This document shows positions 62,654-64,000 of a stretch of 64,000 nucleotides of DNA, piece by piece. The notes beneath the pieces are model-generated. The model searched no databases. It was not told where the DNA came from and saw only the letters and a list, made by a program, of their open reading frames with translations. The stretch is from Pantoea sp. 18069 (GTDB taxonomy: Bacteria > Pseudomonadota > Gammaproteobacteria > Burkholderiales > Burkholderiaceae_C): the NCBI RefSeq assembly GCF_902706035.1, contig NZ_CACSJA010000008.1, positions 62,001-126,000 of the forward strand. The letters run 5' to 3'. Position 1 is the first letter of the stretch. Each line of letters begins with the position of its first letter. Position numbers and translations under genes: made by a program.

Positions 62654-64000
62654 TCAATGCAATGCGCGATAGATGGTGTCCGCCAATTCACGCGAAATGC
62701 CTTCCACCTTCATCAGGTCTTCCACGCTCGCATCGGCCACGCCGCGCACGCCGCCAAAGCGCTGCAGCAGGCGCGCGCGCTTTTTCGGGCCCACGCCCGC
62801 GATTTCCTCGAGCTGGCCGCCGCCGATGCGCACCTTGGCACGCGCCGCGCGCATGCCGGTAATGGCAAAGCGATGGGCCTCGTCGCGGATCTGCGCGACC
62901 AGCATCAGCGCCGCCGAATCCTTGCCCAGATAGACCTTTTCCCGGCCGTCGGCAAACACCAGCTCCTCGAGGCCGACCTTGCGCCTGTCGCCTTTCTCCA
63001 CGCCGACGATGCGCGAGACATCGAGCCCCAGCGCGTCGAACACTTCGCGCGCCATGCTGACCTGGCCCACGCCGCCGTCGACCAGCACCAGGTCGGGCAG
63101 GCGCGCCTGGCCCGCCGGGGGCTCGGCGCCGCCGGCCTCGCGCTGGGCTTCGGCGACGCGGCTGTAGCGGCGCATCAGCACCTGGCGCATCGCCGCATAG
63201 TCATCGCCGCCGGTGATGCCTTCGATGTTGAAGCGCCGGTACTCGCTGCCCTGCATCTTGTGGTGGTGGAACACCACGCACGAGGCCTTGGTCGCCTCGC
63301 CCGAGGTGTGGGAGATGTCGAAGCACTCGATGCTCAGGCTGTCGAGGTCATGCGTGGGCAGGTCGAGCGCCTCGGCCAGCGCGCGCGTGCGCGCCTGCTG
63401 CGAGCCTTCCTCGGCCAGCAGCCGTGCGAGCTGCAACTCGGCGTTGCGCTGCGCCATGTCGAGCCAGGCGCGGCGCTGCTCGCGCGGCTGGTGCAAGGCG
63501 CTGACGCGCACGCCGCAGGACTGCGACAGCGCCTTGACCAGCGACTTGTCGACGGCATGGCTGAGCACCAGCACCGGCGGCACGGGCACGCTGGTGTAGT
63601 GCTGGGCCAGGAAGGCTTCGAGCACCATCACTTCGACCGGCTGGGCCGGCGCGGCCTCGCCCTCTTCCTCGGTCTCGGCTTGGCTTTGAGCGTCATGCAC
63701 GGCCGCGGCATCGCCCAGCTGCGACGGAAAGTACGGCCGGTCACCGAGGTGGCGACCGCCACGCACCATCGCCAGGTTCACGCAGGCACGCCCGCCCTGC
63801 ACGCGCACGGCCAGAATGTCGACGTCCTTGTCCGACGTGGTCTCTATCGACTGCTGGTGCAGCACGCGCGCCAGCGCCGTCATCTGGTTGCGCACTTCGG
63901 CCGCCTGCTCGAACTCCAGCGCCTCGGAATGCGCGAGCATGCGCGCCTCGAGTTGCTGCAGCAGTGCCTGGGTTTCGCCGCGCAGCATGGCTTCGGCATT
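62654..64000 (-). CDS. uvrC: UvrABC system protein C, N-terminus beyond the window
   Basis: The visible 448 codons cover the UvrB-interacting UVR motif ([20 protein letters not shown]), the RNase H-like endonuclease domain ([39 protein letters not shown], with catalytic acidic residues) and the C-terminal double helix-hairpin-helix ([20 protein letters not shown] ... [16 protein letters not shown]). The N-terminal GIY-YIG domain lies outside. UvrC makes both incisions in nucleotide excision repair. Confidence 0.97.
   Translation of the reverse strand, partial: NAEAMLRGETQALLQQLEARMLAHSEALEFEQAAEVRNQMTALARVLHQQSIETTSDKDVDILAVRVQGGRACVNLAMVRGGRHLGDRPYFPSQLGDAAAVHDAQSQAETEEEGEAAPAQPVEVMVLEAFLAQHYTSVPVPPVLVLSHAVDKSLVKALSQSCGVRVSALHQPREQRRAWLDMAQRNAELQLARLLAEEGSQQARTRALAEALDLPTHDLDSLSIECFDISHTSGEATKASCVVFHHHKMQGSEYRRFNIEGITGGDDYAAMRQVLMRRYSRVAEAQREAGGAEPPAGQARLPDLVLVDGGVGQVSMAREVFDALGLDVSRIVGVEKGDRRKVGLEELVFADGREKVYLGKDSAALMLVAQIRDEAHRFAITGMRAARAKVRIGGGQLEEIAGVGPKKRARLLQRFGGVRGVADASVEDLMKVEGISRELADTIYRALH

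Overview
The window is high-GC DNA from a betaproteobacterium, most likely of the family Comamonadaceae (Acidovorax, Comamonas or Delftia relatives). The evidence is the gene content and order: thrS-infC, uvrC-pgsA and hupB-tRNA-Val-ppiD, a complete Tad pilus locus of burkholderial type, and copies of a TTCGCCCTGAGC / GTCGAAGGG inverted-repeat element. The species cannot be fixed from sequence reading alone.

Layout. (1) 1-2860, minus strand: infC (cut by the window edge) and thrS. thrS is preceded by a leader that encodes a 15-residue, threonine-rich peptide and carries mutually exclusive hairpins ending in an intrinsic terminator, so it looks like a textbook transcription attenuator. (2) 2859-9498, minus strand: a 5-oxoproline (pyroglutamate) operon with transporter subunits DUF969 and DUF979, pyroglutamyl peptidase, PxpA, a fused PxpB-PxpC and a biotin carboxylase/carrier protein, with a divergent GntR regulator. 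(3) 10.6-13.0 kb: isocitrate lyase, a Gre-factor homologue and a second, degenerate copy of the aceA 3' end. (4) 13.7-16.5 kb: an L,D-transpeptidase and a TPR protein that share a C-terminal NTF2-like domain. (5) 16.8-29.3 kb: a surface-protein locus with a consensus sigma-54 promoter, a 1606-residue repeat protein, an OmpA-type lipoprotein, an unrecognised protein, and a three-gene type I secretion apparatus (ABC transporter, HlyD, TolC). (6) 29.4-45.4 kb: a full Tad/Flp pilus locus (flp, tadV, rcpC, rcpA, tadZ, tadA, tadB, tadC, tadD, a DUF3613 protein, three TadE/F/G-type pseudopilins), ending with a sigma-54 activator and a glycosyltransferase.

(7) 45.4-46.9 kb: a lower-GC islet holding an IS200/IS605-type right end without tnpB, a two-gene Panacea (DUF4065) toxin-antitoxin candidate and an IS3-family fragment, ending at a tRNA-His gene. 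(8) 47.2-58.8 kb: an accessory metabolic block with a periplasmic rhodanese and YeeE/YedE transporter, a sorbosone-dehydrogenase-like protein, an unusual cytochrome c oxidase (CoxI-CoxIII fusion, CoxII-cytochrome c fusion, a small cytochrome c and a divergent di-haem cytochrome c), an AraC regulator and a tannase-family lipoprotein. The tRNA-His that opens this block and a second tRNA-His at its far end appear identical, lie in the same orientation, and each has an IS3-family remnant beside it. (9) 59.0-64.0 kb, minus strand: core genes ppiD, tRNA-Val, hupB, pgsA and uvrC (cut by the window edge).

How the parts may work together. The type I secretion genes probably export the repeat protein, and the Tad genes assemble a pilus, so 16.8-45.4 kb reads as one adhesion/biofilm supercluster. 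The sigma-54 promoter in front of the repeat protein and the sigma-54 activator at the end of the Tad locus suggest a regulatory link; this is an inference. The strongest candidate for an undescribed element is the thrS attenuator; next are the sigma-54-controlled adhesin, the tnpB-less IS605 end beside the toxin-antitoxin pair, and the 12-kb block between duplicated tRNA-His genes.
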